A DNA stretch of 57,679 nt from Candidatus Zhuqueibacterota bacterium (GTDB lineage: Bacteria; Zhuqueibacterota; Zhuqueibacteria; Zhuqueibacterales; Zhuqueibacteraceae). Within the stretch, counting starts at the first letter, position 1. Every line of letters starts with the position of its first letter. This document shows, one piece after another, positions 21,888 through 33,975 of this stretch. Position numbers and translations under genes: made by a program. Location: positions 1 to 57,679 of the forward strand of contig JAKEEU010000054.1 of the NCBI GenBank assembly GCA_022616415.1, read 5' to 3'. The notes under the pieces were generated by a model, which was not told where the DNA came from, ran no database searches, and worked only from the letters and a program-made list of their open reading frames with translations.

Positions 21888-23720
21888 TTATTTTTTAGGC
21901 TTTGAATAAGGCAAATAGATGATGAATTCGCTGCCTTTGCCGATTTCGCTTTTGGCCTGGATGCGGCCCCCATGTTCTTCGATGATCTGTTGAACAAAGG
22001 ACAGGCCGATGCCGGTGCCTTGCTCCTTGGTTGTATAATAAAAATCAAAAATTTTGCCCAACTCGCTGGCGGCGATGCCCTTGCCCGTATCGTGAAAAGA
22101 AATCTCCGCGTAGGACAAGCCGTCCGGTTCCTCGTTTGATTGCGTGTTCTCTTCGCTGGTTTCCGGCACGAATGTGTTCAAGCCGATGGTTATCCGCCCG
22201 CCGCCCGGCATGGCCTGCAACGCATTCAAAAAGATATTCAAAAAAACCTGATAGAGCTTTTGCGGATCCACCTCGGCGACGAGATTCGGAGTCTTATAGT
22301 CCCTTTCCACCCGAATGCCTTTGGTCAAAGCATTCGGCAATTCGGCTTTGACGAGATCGTCCAGCAAAGCGCCGAGGCGTTGGGGGGTTTTTTCCAATTT
22401 CGGCGGCTTGGCGATCAACAGAAAGTTGCTGACCAGCGCTTCGACGCGGCCGATTTCCGCGGTGAGAATTTGATGATAGTACTCGAGCTTGGCGGCGACG
22501 ATTTGGGGTTTGTTAAATTCGCGCCGCATGAGCTGCATGTTGATGACCATCGAATTGAGCGGGTTGCGAATCTCGTGCGAGAGCACGGAGGCAAGCTTGT
22601 TCAACGTCTCCAAACGCTCGCCGCGCTTAAGCTGGCGCTGAACTTCTTGCAGGCGACTGGCCATGGTGTTGATGTGCTTGGCCAGGCGGCTGATTTCGTC
22701 ATGCCCCAGCGGACGAATGCGATGGCGCAAATTGCCGGTGGCGATCAGCTCGATGCCCGAGACCAGCGCGTTGACGGGCTGGACGATTTGCCGCGTGTAC
22801 ATCGCGGCAATCAGCGCAGCAATGACAACGCTGACGGCGACCAACAAAAAAATTTGCCACTGCATTTTCCTTGCCGGCGCGAATGCCTCGCTGGTCGGCT
22901 GCTGAATGACCGTGCCCCATTGCTCCTGCGGAATCGGCGCGTACGCCGCGATCATTTTCACGCCGTCGCGGTTGACGTAAATTTTGTGGTTGTTGCGGCC
23001 GGCGGCAACGCTGTCGACGATGTCAGGCTCCTCGAAACGGAGCCGCTCCACTACCATGCGCCGATTGGAGTGCGCGATGAACAGGCCCTTTTTGGCGGGG
23101 TGAAAAATAAACGCCTCGCCGTGCCCGCCGATGGCGTTGCTGTCCACCACGTCCCAAATCGCCTTCAAATCGACTTCGCCCCAGAGCGCGCCAATCACTT
23201 CGTTATGGACGATGATGGGCTCGGCGATTTCCATCGTCGGCAAGTTTTCCGGCGAGAGATAAACGTCGGAAATGTAGGGCTGTTTTTGCAAAATGGCCGG
23301 GAGCAAGCCATCGCCGGCAGCGCCGTTGCCGGCAGCATTGAGTCCGAAATTGCCATAAGCCGTTGAGCTGATCAAGCTGCCCTGCTGGTCGATAATCGAC
23401 AGGCGCTTGAAGATGGGAAATTGCGTGACCATGTTGTTGATCATCAAATCCTGGCTCATGCGCTCCATGCTGGCGAGGCTTTGAATTTGTGCGCTGAAGC
23501 GGAGAATCTCGCGCGCCTTGCCGAGCGTGCCGCTGATCATGCCGGCCGAGCGCCGCGCAAATTCCAGATTGCGCGCCAAAATGGTTTGCTCGATGGCGGT
23601 TTGCGCCGTGTGCGTCAAAACCTGGCCGGTGATCAGCAAAGGAATGGAGACGAGCAGAATGTGCGAGATCAACAGGCGGGTAAACAGCCGGTACCGAAAT
23701 TGTATACGCTCAACGGGCAT
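21888..23720 (-). CDS. Membrane sensor histidine kinase (dCache-HAMP-HisKA-HATPase)
   Basis: 610 residues. A first membrane helix (LLISHILLVSIPLLITGQ, residues about 16-34) is followed by a periplasmic sensor of about 240 residues resembling a double Cache domain, then a second helix (IFLLVAVSVVIAALIAAMY) near 285. A HAMP linker follows (VSGIELIATGNLRHRI). The H-box LSHEIRNPLN near residue 385 holds the phosphorylated His. The ATPase part has the N-box FLNIFLNALQAMPGG, then FHDTGKGI and GTGIGLSFVQQIIEEHGG. No response regulator adjoins it, so it is an orphan kinase in this window. The ligand is unknown; related Cache sensors detect small metabolites outside the cell. Confidence 0.93.
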   Translation of the reverse strand: MPVERIQFRYRLFTRLLISHILLVSIPLLITGQVLTHTAQTAIEQTILARNLEFARRSAGMISGTLGKAREILRFSAQIQSLASMERMSQDLMINNMVTQFPIFKRLSIIDQQGSLISSTAYGNFGLNAAGNGAAGDGLLPAILQKQPYISDVYLSPENLPTMEIAEPIIVHNEVIGALWGEVDLKAIWDVVDSNAIGGHGEAFIFHPAKKGLFIAHSNRRMVVERLRFEEPDIVDSVAAGRNNHKIYVNRDGVKMIAAYAPIPQEQWGTVIQQPTSEAFAPARKMQWQIFLLVAVSVVIAALIAAMYTRQIVQPVNALVSGIELIATGNLRHRIRPLGHDEISRLAKHINTMASRLQEVQRQLKRGERLETLNKLASVLSHEIRNPLNSMVINMQLMRREFNKPQIVAAKLEYYHQILTAEIGRVEALVSNFLLIAKPPKLEKTPQRLGALLDDLVKAELPNALTKGIRVERDYKTPNLVAEVDPQKLYQVFLNIFLNALQAMPGGGRITIGLNTFVPETSEENTQSNEEPDGLSYAEISFHDTGKGIAASELGKIFDFYYTTKEQGTGIGLSFVQQIIEEHGGRIQAKSEIGKGSEFIIYLPYSKPKK

Positions 23721-23813
23721 ACTGCAATGATTTCAAACTTGATAAATCCGGGCAAAGCTGTTTAAGGCAAAATGATTATGGCAAAATCATTAACTGTGAA
23801 CAAATAGAATTTT

Positions 23814-23845
23814 CCCAACGGATAGATGAACCCAACTGTAAAAGC
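23814..23845. repeat. ATCCGTTGGG-family repeat, second long copy
   Basis: The 32 bases from 23814 are identical to 26-57, starting CCCAACGGATAGATG. The second half of the hairpin is degenerate here, with ATCTGTTGG in place of ATCCGTTGG. It lies upstream of the histidine kinase gene on the minus strand. Confidence 0.85.
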
Positions 23846-23960
23846 TTGATCTGTTGGAGCATAAAAGTCTTGGAATTTTTATCTGTTGTGTTATCTCTAT
23901 CTGTTGGCAGTTTTTTTATTATGTTGGGATGATTGATGTCTGCAAAAGCAAAAGGAAAAC

Positions 23961-24033
23961 GTCATGCTGGAAGCATCTTGTTTGTTATTCAGCACCGTGC
24001 TTGATTGGAACAGGATTCCTCCGGAATGACATT
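23961..24033. repeat. GTCATGCTG/GAATGACATT element, copy 2, inverted core
   Basis: Flanks match copy 1 (1514-1585): GTCATGCTGGAAGCATCTTG at the left and GAATGACATT at the right. The core at 23990-24007, CAGCACCGTGCTTGATTG, is the exact reverse complement of the copy 1 core. Confidence 0.8.
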
Positions 24034-24168
24034 CAAGTCTGGGTTTAGAACTGTTTCCAATTATTATTGCAAAACTCAATAATGCGAAGCTCAGTGATTC
24101 ATTTGCTTTGTACGGCATTTCAGTATCCGACAATAAGACTTCGGACAACCAGACTTCGGACAATCCGG

Positions 24169-25398
24169 CTACGGGCGCAGCCGCAGCTCCCATTCCTGCG
24201 GCGGCTTCAAGCCGCCGTTGCGGTCGAAAAAATTTTCAATTTTGGCGTTATTGATCACGTGCCAGGTCACCCAGGGATGATAAAGAAAGCTCACCGGCTG
24301 GTCTTCGTTGATGATGATTTGCAGGCGTTGCATGTACGGCCGAAACGTCGGCGTGTCTTGAAATCTTTTGGCGTTGCTGAAAGCCTGCTGCAAGCGCGGA
24401 CTGTCGTAGCGGAGAAAACCCGGATTGAAAAAATCCTCCAGGCTTGCCAGCGTCTCTTCAAAGATATGGCCGGCCAGCACCGCGTCGTAACTGCCGCTGC
24501 GCAACTGATCGTTGATCTCGTTGGCGCTCATCGGCATCGGAATCACGTCGATGCCGATTTCGTTCCAATTGATTTTGATTTGGCGCACGATCTGATCTTT
24601 CACCTGCGTGCTTTGGTCGTAGAACAACCGAAAGCGCAGCGGCTCGCCGTTGCGGTCGAGAATTTGGTCGTGATTGGTGTCGCGCCAGCCGGCGCTGCCG
24701 AGCAGTTGGATGGCCCTCTTGGGGTTGTAATCGTAGTCGTTGATGTTCGGCGGAAAAAACTGGCTTTCTCCGGAAAAGGGTCCCTTGGCGATTTCCGCGC
24801 GCGTGGCGGAAAAGCGCCGTTTGATCTCTTCGCGGCGAATCGCATAAGACAGGGCCTGGCGCACCGTGCGGTCGCGCAAAATCGCATGCGCCGTATTATA
24901 GCAAATCATTTCCACGGTATTGGGATTGGCACGAATGGGAACGATGCGGTACTTGCGCGTCGCTTTCTGAATTTCTTCAGCCGACGCTTCACTTTCGAGG
25001 ATGGTATAATCCACGTCGTCGAGGATGATGGCGGAGATCAGACTGCGCTCGGTGCGATAAAATTGATAAATCATGCGTTGCGGCCGCCCGCTCTCAAGGT
25101 TTTCGGCGATCGGAACACCAGCCCCGGAATTTTTGAAGGCGATAACGACACGCTCGGAGCTGCCCTCCACCATCTCGAAGGGCTTGGAATTGCCCTGGCC
25201 GTAAATTCGAAACGTGCCATCGCGCAAAGTAATCGTCACGTCGCGATAGTCGGTTTTGCCGTTCAACAGACCGATCACCAAGCTCCTGGCGGCGAGGGTG
25301 CGCCCCTGGAAATTCAAAGGCTGCTGGCCTCGCGCAACGCCCGCCCAAAATACGAGCACGAAGGTAGAGAATAGAAAAAATTTTCTCAAATTTTTCAC
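24169..25398 (-). CDS. Extracellular solute-binding protein, family 5 (orphan)
   Basis: 409 residues with a signal peptide (FFLFSTFVLVFWAGVARG). The body matches the family 5 (oligopeptide/nickel-type) binding fold: ILRDRTVRQALSYAIRREEI, YNPKRAIQLLGSAGW and FNPGFLRYDSPRLQQAF. It is shorter than the usual 500-600 residues, and the N-terminal lobe looks reduced. No permease or ATPase gene is next to it; the aldolase gene lies 19 bases upstream in the same direction, so it is cotranscribed with that enzyme. Ligand unknown. Confidence 0.82.
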   Translation of the reverse strand: MKNLRKFFLFSTFVLVFWAGVARGQQPLNFQGRTLAARSLVIGLLNGKTDYRDVTITLRDGTFRIYGQGNSKPFEMVEGSSERVVIAFKNSGAGVPIAENLESGRPQRMIYQFYRTERSLISAIILDDVDYTILESEASAEEIQKATRKYRIVPIRANPNTVEMICYNTAHAILRDRTVRQALSYAIRREEIKRRFSATRAEIAKGPFSGESQFFPPNINDYDYNPKRAIQLLGSAGWRDTNHDQILDRNGEPLRFRLFYDQSTQVKDQIVRQIKINWNEIGIDVIPMPMSANEINDQLRSGSYDAVLAGHIFEETLASLEDFFNPGFLRYDSPRLQQAFSNAKRFQDTPTFRPYMQRLQIIINEDQPVSFLYHPWVTWHVINNAKIENFFDRNGGLKPPQEWELRLRP

Positions 25399-25417
25399 GC
25401 TTCGGACGCGGTTGAGG

Positions 25418-26452
25418 TTACGGAGCGAAAACTTTGTGAAAGATCGTGACGGCGCGGTCGATATCAGCGGCGCTAACGTCGAGATGGGTGACGGCGCGCA
25501 AAGTCGTGGCGCCGAACGGCACGACGAGCACGCCTTTTTTTTTCAGCTCGTCGCACGCCGCGGCAACGCCGAGCTTGGTCCTGGCAATATCGATGACGAC
25601 GATGTTCGTTTGCACCGTGGCAAGATCGGCCGCGACGCCGTGCCGCCCGTGCAAAGCCTCCGCGAAGCGCCGCGCGTTGGCGTGATCTTCCGCAAGCCGC
25701 GCGCGATGATGCGCCAACGCGTAGATTGCGGCTGCCGCAATCACGCCGACCTGCCGCATGCCGCCGCCGAGCATTTTGCGAAATCGCCGCGCTTTGGCGA
25801 TAAACTCCCTGGAGCCGGCCACCGCCGAGCCGATCGGCGCGCCCAAGCCTTTTGAGAAGCTCACTGACACCGAATCAAAATGCCGGGCGTATTCCTGCGG
25901 CGCGATGCCGGAAGCAGCGCAAGCGTTCCACAATCGTGCGCCATCCAGATGCATCGCCAAGCCGCGTTGGTTTGCGAGCCGGCGAATTCGCTCAATTTCG
26001 GCGAGAGGGAAAATCGTGCCGCCGGCCAGATTGTGGGTATTTTCGAGCGCGATCAAACGGCTGCGCGGAAAATAATAAGACTCGCCGCGCAAGGCGGCTT
26101 CGATTTGCTCGACGGTAATGGCGCCGTTATTGCCGGTAAGCGGACGAGCTTGCACGCCGCTCAACACCGCCGTCGCACCGGCCTCATAATGCAAAAAATG
26201 CGCCCCGGCCTCGCAAATAATTTCATCGCCGGGTTGCGTCAGGCAATGAATGGAGATTTGGTTGCCCATGGTGCCGCTCGGCACAAACAGCGCGGCCTCG
26301 GCGCCGAGCAGCTCGGCCACCAGCTCTTGCAGGCGATTGGCCGTCGGGTCTTCGCCAAAAACGTCGTCGCCCACTTCCGCTTCCACCATGGCGCGGCGCA
26401 TACCGGGAGTCGGGCGGGTAACGGTATCACTACGCAAATCGATCAATGGCAT
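25418..26452 (-). CDS. ltaE: Low-specificity L-threonine aldolase
   Basis: 344 residues of the PLP-dependent threonine aldolase/beta-eliminating lyase family, cleaving threonine-type amino acids to glycine and an aldehyde. Conserved segments are [19 protein letters not shown] at the N-terminus, [54 protein letters not shown] and [14 protein letters not shown], where the lysine binds PLP. Length is normal. It is followed 19 bases later by the solute-binding protein, so both are probably on one transcript. Some family members prefer allo-threonine or D-isomers; the exact specificity cannot be read. Confidence 0.9.
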   Translation of the reverse strand: MPLIDLRSDTVTRPTPGMRRAMVEAEVGDDVFGEDPTANRLQELVAELLGAEAALFVPSGTMGNQISIHCLTQPGDEIICEAGAHFLHYEAGATAVLSGVQARPLTGNNGAITVEQIEAALRGESYYFPRSRLIALENTHNLAGGTIFPLAEIERIRRLANQRGLAMHLDGARLWNACAASGIAPQEYARHFDSVSVSFSKGLGAPIGSAVAGSREFIAKARRFRKMLGGGMRQVGVIAAAAIYALAHHRARLAEDHANARRFAEALHGRHGVAADLATVQTNIVVIDIARTKLGVAAACDELKKKGVLVVPFGATTLRAVTHLDVSAADIDRAVTIFHKVFAP

Positions 26453-26598
26453 GTAAATTAAGTTTAATCTTTTCCTTTTTAAATTGCAAGCAAAATTTCT
26501 TTGGCCCTAATTCCCATGGCATAGGATTTGTTTGCTTTTTTGCGTATTAATATTTAGATTAAATCTTTGCACTTGCGATAGCTTATCAGGAGGTTACT

Positions 26599-29595
26599 GT
26601 GGCCCAACTTTTGGATTCGACAATTTTTGAAAGCACCAGAACTTGGCGAGAGCAACGTTTTCTCGTTACATGTCGATCTGTGCTTTGGAGGTTGCTTCTG
26701 GCGCTCACTGTTTATCTCACGCCTCAGCCCGCCCTGGCAACCGGCGGCCGCAATGCCGGCGAATCACAATCTCCACAATATTTGCCGGACCGGGTTATTG
26801 TAAAATTTGCAACTGGTGGTGTCGGCGGCCCGCAGCGCGGCTTGTTTAAAGCGTACACCACGCCGGCAAAAGTTGCCGATCTGCTCGCGCGTTTTGGCGC
26901 CGTGGAGACCGAACAACTTTTTCCACCGCGTCCACGTTTTTTGCAGAAAGCTTCCGCGCCTGTTGATTTGAGCGCCATTTACGAGTTTCGTTTTAACCAG
27001 CCGGTGAACGTGGCGAAATTGGTGCAGCTTTTGCGCCAACAACCCGACGTGGTCTACGCCGAGCCGCGCTATTTGCATCGAATTTATTATGATCCCAATG
27101 ACCCTTCGATTAGCTCCCAAACGTATTTGACTGTAATCAAAGCCCGCGAAGCTTGGGATATTACTCAAGGCGATCCGGACGTGGTTATCGGCATTGTCGA
27201 TACCGGCGTGGATTGGCAGCACAATGATTTGCAGGCCAATATTTGGCAAAATAGCGATGAAATTCCCAACAACGGCAGCGATGACGATAACAACGGCAAG
27301 GTCGACGACGTCCGCGGCTGGGACTTCGGCGGCTTGGGCAACCCGGACAACTCAGCGACGCCGGACAACGACCCCCGCGAAGACAAAGCCGATCATGGAA
27401 CCGCGGTTGCCGGAATTGCTTCTGCGGCGACGAATAATGGCCTTGGTGTCGCGGGCATAGGCTTCAAATGCAAAATCATGCCGGTTAAAACCAGCCAAGA
27501 TAACGTGCGGGACGGTAGCACCGCCCTGATTGCGTACGGTTACGATGGCATTGCCTACGCGGCGGAAAATGGCGCTCACATCATCAACTGTAGTTGGGGA
27601 GGCGGCGGTTTCAGCCAATTCGGCCAGGATGTTATCGATTATGCCACGCAGCTTGGGGCGTTGGTCGTTGCCGCCGCTGGCAATGAGAGCAACAGCAGCC
27701 TTTCTTATCCCGCGGCCTATCGAAATGTGTTGTCTGTCGCTGCGACTGATAATAACGATATTCGCGCCGGGTTCTCAAACTATGGCTATTGGGTAGACGT
27801 TTCGGCGCCGGGAGATCGTCTCTATACGACCTGGCAAGTACCGGCAAATTCTTATAATCCTTTTTTCAGAGGCACTTCGGCATCCGCGCCGGTTATTTCC
27901 GGGGTCGCCGCCTTGGGTAAATCCGTTCATAAAGATTGGACACCTGGCGCGATTGCCGAGCAAATCCGGCTGGCCGCGGATAATATTGACAGCCAAAATC
28001 CGGGTTATAACCGCCAACTCGGCTTTGGCCGCGTCAATGCCCAGCGCGCGGTGATGTCAACCTTTAAAACGCCGGCAGTGCGCCTCGCCGGTTACACCTT
28101 GCGCGAAACGGTTGGCGACGGCGATGGAATTTTTGAAGCCAACGAGGAGGTCGCCGTCTCAATTCGATTGACGAATTTTTTGGAACCGGTCAGTAATCTT
28201 AGCGTAACATTGACGGAAAACAGCGCTTTTGTCAATATGATTTCTTCGACGCTGAACGCCGGCACGATCGGTCGTGGCGATACCGTGGCCGTTGCCGGAA
28301 CGTTCGGCTTTCGCATTGCCCCCAACGCTCCAGCCGGCCACGTTGTGACTTTTTACGTGGATTTTTCGGCGGCCAATTATAATGACTGGCAGGGATTCAC
28401 CGCGGTTATCCGGCCGCTCTACGGCGATTTGTCCGCCGGCAATGTGACGACGACGCTCACCAGCATTGGCGCGCTTGGATTTCAAGATGATTATATCGGC
28501 AGTATAGGTGGCAACGGCAGTGGCCAAATCGGCCGCGGCTTTGAGTTTCCAATCGGCAGCGAAAACGCGCTTTTTCACGGCGGTTTGATCATTGGAACGG
28601 CGTCGAGCCATGTGAGCGACGTGGCGTATGGCAACGCAGACGGCTCGTTCAGCACCCGCCGCTATGACTTCGTCACCTCCAGCGGCGGCGAATTGAATAT
28701 TCAGCCCGGGAAAAAGGCCACGGTTGAAGCCACCTCGCGCTTTAACGATAGCGTCGCCGAAGCGCCCATCGGCCTCACCATAGATCAAAAAGCCTACGCG
28801 TGGGCAAACGCGCCATGGAATGATTTCGTGATTCTCGAATATACCATTCGCAACACCACCGCGCAGGCCATCAGCAACGTTTACGCCGGTTTTTATTTGG
28901 ATTGGGACATTATCGATCCCGAGGCGAATTTTGCCGGCTGGGATAGCGCCAACCAGCTCGGTTATGAGTGGGCAGACGGCAGCGCCTACTATGGCATAAC
29001 CGCAGTGTCGCCGGCACAAGCCACGTCGTATCGCGCCGTCAATAATCAAGAATACGACGGTACCGATGCTGCCAAATATCAATACATGTCCGAAGGTTTT
29101 CAGTTGGTGCGCAGCGACGCCGTCGGCGACTGGTCGCAACTGTTGAGCTTCGGCCCGTATAATCTTCCGGCTGGACAAAGCGTGACCGTTGCCTTCGCGG
29201 TGTTGGGCGGCACGGATCTGAACGATTTGAAAGCCAACGCGCAAGCCGCGCGCAGCGTCTATTTGACGACGGAAGTGGATGATTCGCAAATTGATCCCGT
29301 GCCCTTGCAGTTCGCGCTGGCGCAGAGCACGCCCAATCCGTTCGCGATGCGAACCGCGCCCTCAACGGAAATTCGCTACAGTCTCGCCGAGACCGGCCCG
29401 GTGACGTTGCGCATTTTCAACGTGCTCGGCCAGGAAGTCGCCGTGCTCGTGCGCGGCGTGCAAAACCCCGGCAGCTATGCGGTGCAATGGAATGGGCTTG
29501 ACCGCCGCGGGGTGGCCGTGCCATCCGGCGTATATTTTTACCAGCTCAAAACCCCGGGCTTCACTGCGACGCGAAAGCTGATTGTGGTCGAGTAG
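26599..29595 (+). CDS. Secreted S8 subtilase with type IX-like C-terminal domain
   Basis: 998 residues. A hydrophobic stretch (VLWRLLLALTVYLTPQ, residues about 29-44) serves as signal peptide. A propeptide of about 120 residues follows (YLPDRVIVKFATGGVGG). The peptidase domain carries IGIVDTGVDWQHND with Asp201, DHGTAVAGIA with His266 and GTSASAPVISGVAALG with Ser427. Two beta-rich regions follow, and the end reads RIFNVLGQEVAVLVRG, then GVAVPSGVYFYQLKT, a FlgD-like fold used as C-terminal sorting or anchoring domain in Bacteroidota/KSB1-type bacteria. It starts with GTG 26599, five bases after CAGGAGG (26588-26594). It is probably an extracellular degradative protease. Confidence 0.93.
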   Translation: MAQLLDSTIFESTRTWREQRFLVTCRSVLWRLLLALTVYLTPQPALATGGRNAGESQSPQYLPDRVIVKFATGGVGGPQRGLFKAYTTPAKVADLLARFGAVETEQLFPPRPRFLQKASAPVDLSAIYEFRFNQPVNVAKLVQLLRQQPDVVYAEPRYLHRIYYDPNDPSISSQTYLTVIKAREAWDITQGDPDVVIGIVDTGVDWQHNDLQANIWQNSDEIPNNGSDDDNNGKVDDVRGWDFGGLGNPDNSATPDNDPREDKADHGTAVAGIASAATNNGLGVAGIGFKCKIMPVKTSQDNVRDGSTALIAYGYDGIAYAAENGAHIINCSWGGGGFSQFGQDVIDYATQLGALVVAAAGNESNSSLSYPAAYRNVLSVAATDNNDIRAGFSNYGYWVDVSAPGDRLYTTWQVPANSYNPFFRGTSASAPVISGVAALGKSVHKDWTPGAIAEQIRLAADNIDSQNPGYNRQLGFGRVNAQRAVMSTFKTPAVRLAGYTLRETVGDGDGIFEANEEVAVSIRLTNFLEPVSNLSVTLTENSAFVNMISSTLNAGTIGRGDTVAVAGTFGFRIAPNAPAGHVVTFYVDFSAANYNDWQGFTAVIRPLYGDLSAGNVTTTLTSIGALGFQDDYIGSIGGNGSGQIGRGFEFPIGSENALFHGGLIIGTASSHVSDVAYGNADGSFSTRRYDFVTSSGGELNIQPGKKATVEATSRFNDSVAEAPIGLTIDQKAYAWANAPWNDFVILEYTIRNTTAQAISNVYAGFYLDWDIIDPEANFAGWDSANQLGYEWADGSAYYGITAVSPAQATSYRAVNNQEYDGTDAAKYQYMSEGFQLVRSDAVGDWSQLLSFGPYNLPAGQSVTVAFAVLGGTDLNDLKANAQAARSVYLTTEVDDSQIDPVPLQFALAQSTPNPFAMRTAPSTEIRYSLAETGPVTLRIFNVLGQEVAVLVRGVQNPGSYAVQWNGLDRRGVAVPSGVYFYQLKTPGFTATRKLIVVE

Positions 29596-29678
29596 TTCGT
29601 AGCCGCCGCTTTCAGGCGCCGAGCTTGCAATGACTGTAAAATGCCAAGAGCAAGAAAGCCTTTTTATCCCGTCTCCAG

Positions 29679-30194
29679 ATGAGCCGACAGCTAAAAGTCG
29701 CGACGATAACTTTTCTCGGCCTGGTGCTCTTCGACGCGTTGATCGGCGGCGCGATTTCGACGATTTTGCGCATCGACGGCTGGATCGGCCTGGATCAACG
29801 CCTCAACGACGTCTATCATCTGAATTACGCCATCGTCATCGCCGGCGCGCTGGCCTGGTTTTATTCGCGTTTCAAGCAGATCAAGACCCTGCTCGGCCTC
29901 GCCGCGCTTTTTCTCGGCTACGTCGAAGACACCTTGTTTTATGTTTTCATCCCCCTCGTTAATCCCATCATTAAATTTCTCACCACAGGCGAATCCTTCC
30001 GCAATGCTTCGGGAGAATTGTTTCCGGAGCAGATTTCCGGCTGGATCGGCTGGTTGGGCAGAATGTTTTTGGGCGGCAATATCGCCATCGATTTGCAACG
30101 TGTCTTCGTGATTAATGCAGCCGCCGTCGCTCTCGCCGTTTTTTTGGCCTTTTACATGAGACAGAAAAACTCCGGTGCTCGCGCGGCGCGATAG
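29679..30194 (+). CDS. Hypothetical four-helix membrane protein
   Basis: 171 residues with four or five membrane helices, for example [20 protein letters not shown] near residues 10-29, [15 protein letters not shown] near 47-62, [20 protein letters not shown] near 71-91 and a last helix [18 protein letters not shown] polar loop of about 40 residues lies between helices 3 and 4. No family recognised. It has no clear ribosome binding site and lies 83 bases after the subtilase. Confidence 0.65.
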   Translation: MSRQLKVATITFLGLVLFDALIGGAISTILRIDGWIGLDQRLNDVYHLNYAIVIAGALAWFYSRFKQIKTLLGLAALFLGYVEDTLFYVFIPLVNPIIKFLTTGESFRNASGELFPEQISGWIGWLGRMFLGGNIAIDLQRVFVINAAAVALAVFLAFYMRQKNSGARAAR

Positions 30195-30270
30195 GACCGG
30201 AATAGGCCATTGCGCAACAAAACTCAGCAAAAATTCTGAAATTTTCCCGCTGACCACTCGTCTCTTTAAC

Positions 30271-32781
<2,511 letters not shown>

Positions 32782-33732
32782 TCAAGTCCCACCATAAGGC
32801 TTTTTCTTTTTCCCTTTGTTCTGCTTCGATGTTGACGCTATAATTTCTGTACGGCGTTTCCCAAACTGCAGCAAAACGTTCAACTCAAGATCCAAAGGCA
32901 GGTTACGCCCAATAAGGGCGGTACGATTTGGATTGATTTTTACGAACGGACTGCCTCCCCAATCATCAACGCAGTAAACAGTTGTTACGAAGGTGCGAGT
33001 TTTTTGGGAAACTGCGCTCATCTCGACATAAACGGTCTTTGCCACGCACTGATACGCCTTGCCAAGATGAATCGCATCTTCGACGTACTCTCCGGAACGA
33101 CGCTGAACCACTTGCGCGCCAAGCAATAAATCATAACTCACAAAAGTGAAGGGCGAGCCGGTGTCAAAATCAGCGACCAGATTGGCCGTGCCGGAATCGG
33201 ATTTTAATATTACCGGCACTGTCGGATAGTAGTCATCTGCATCGAGCTCATGCCAAACAGACGAGACTTCCTCAATGGCCATCCGGTCATCGTCGATGAA
33301 GATAAAAGGATACTTGCCGGTGTTTTGACAAACCTCCATAATTTGTTCGGGCTGCGGATAATCTTTCATGTTCTTCCCCCAGGCTTTAACTTGTCCATCC
33401 AAGACCATGACCCAAAGCGCATTCAAAGTGGTGAATTTTTCACGCAGCCACTCTTTGTTTTGTTCTTTCAGCGAACGCTGCAACGCGCCACGCTCTTTGA
33501 TCGAAAGTTTTTCGATGGCCTCGAATGGCAGATTTTCACCGATGAATTTTAGCTGCTGTGACAAAGCAGTTTTCTGATTGGCAGAATGCGGCATGGCATC
33601 TGAAAGCTTTTGCAGCGGCTTGGAAAAGCCTTGCTTGGACTTTTGAAGAACCTCCAAAAGCAAACCCAGCGTCTCGACATCGGCCCCTTTCAGCTCGGAG
33701 TTGATGGTCGCGATCATTGATTCGTGTGACAT
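32782..33732 (-). CDS. Retropepsin-like aspartyl protease-related protein
   Basis: 316 residues. The N-terminal half is helical and charged (SLKEQNKEWLREKFTTLNAL). The C-terminal half has NLVADFDTGSPFTFVSYDLL, a DTGS motif of retropepsins and pepsins, and later TALIGRNLPLDLELNVLLQF, like the flap-to-helix ILGRD region of that fold. Whether it cleaves protein is not known. It is the first gene of the defence island, transcribed away from the helicase-nuclease. The tail KQNKGKKKKPYGGT is strongly basic. Confidence 0.6.
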   Translation of the reverse strand: MSHESMIATINSELKGADVETLGLLLEVLQKSKQGFSKPLQKLSDAMPHSANQKTALSQQLKFIGENLPFEAIEKLSIKERGALQRSLKEQNKEWLREKFTTLNALWVMVLDGQVKAWGKNMKDYPQPEQIMEVCQNTGKYPFIFIDDDRMAIEEVSSVWHELDADDYYPTVPVILKSDSGTANLVADFDTGSPFTFVSYDLLLGAQVVQRRSGEYVEDAIHLGKAYQCVAKTVYVEMSAVSQKTRTFVTTVYCVDDWGGSPFVKINPNRTALIGRNLPLDLELNVLLQFGKRRTEIIASTSKQNKGKKKKPYGGT

Positions 33733-33975
33733 ACGTGCTCCTTGGTTTGAAACCCACCTGCTTTTCTTTTAATATAATATGCGCCGAGGCGGAATGCAAC
33801 CGTTTTTCCAGTGCGCAGAATTTCAGCAAAGGGTGTATAAACAGGATAACATAGCAAACACGTCACGCAAGATGTGACAGAAATTTAGGATTTCGGACTC
33901 ACAGTGCCATGCAGTGGTTTAGGTACGAACGCTCATAGCATGTGGGGATGAGGTAACGACAAGAGCCAAAATCGG

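Larger units (their letters stand above)
23721..24168. other. Repeat-rich gene-free stretch
   Basis: No gene is supported. It holds the second long copy of the ATCCGTTGGG-family repeat (23814-23845), degenerate ATCTGTTGG copies to 23907, the GTCATGCTG element (23961-24033), and a short tandem of GACTTCGGACAA units near 24137-24165, just beyond the solute-binding protein stop. Confidence 0.65.

Noticed and set aside
22140..23366. Long plus-strand open frame over the histidine kinase
   Set aside because: It is the antisense shadow of a GC-rich kinase gene, and its translation is Arg/His-rich without any family features.
24137..24165. Tandem GACTTCGGACAA repeat as functional array
   Set aside because: Only two units are present, next to a gene end. 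There is no sign of expansion or regulation.
24067..25374. Long plus-strand open frame over the solute-binding protein
   Set aside because: Antisense shadow; the minus-strand product has a signal peptide and family motifs.
28159..29289. Long minus-strand open frame in the subtilase
   Set aside because: Antisense shadow of a convincing gene; no start signal or family motif.
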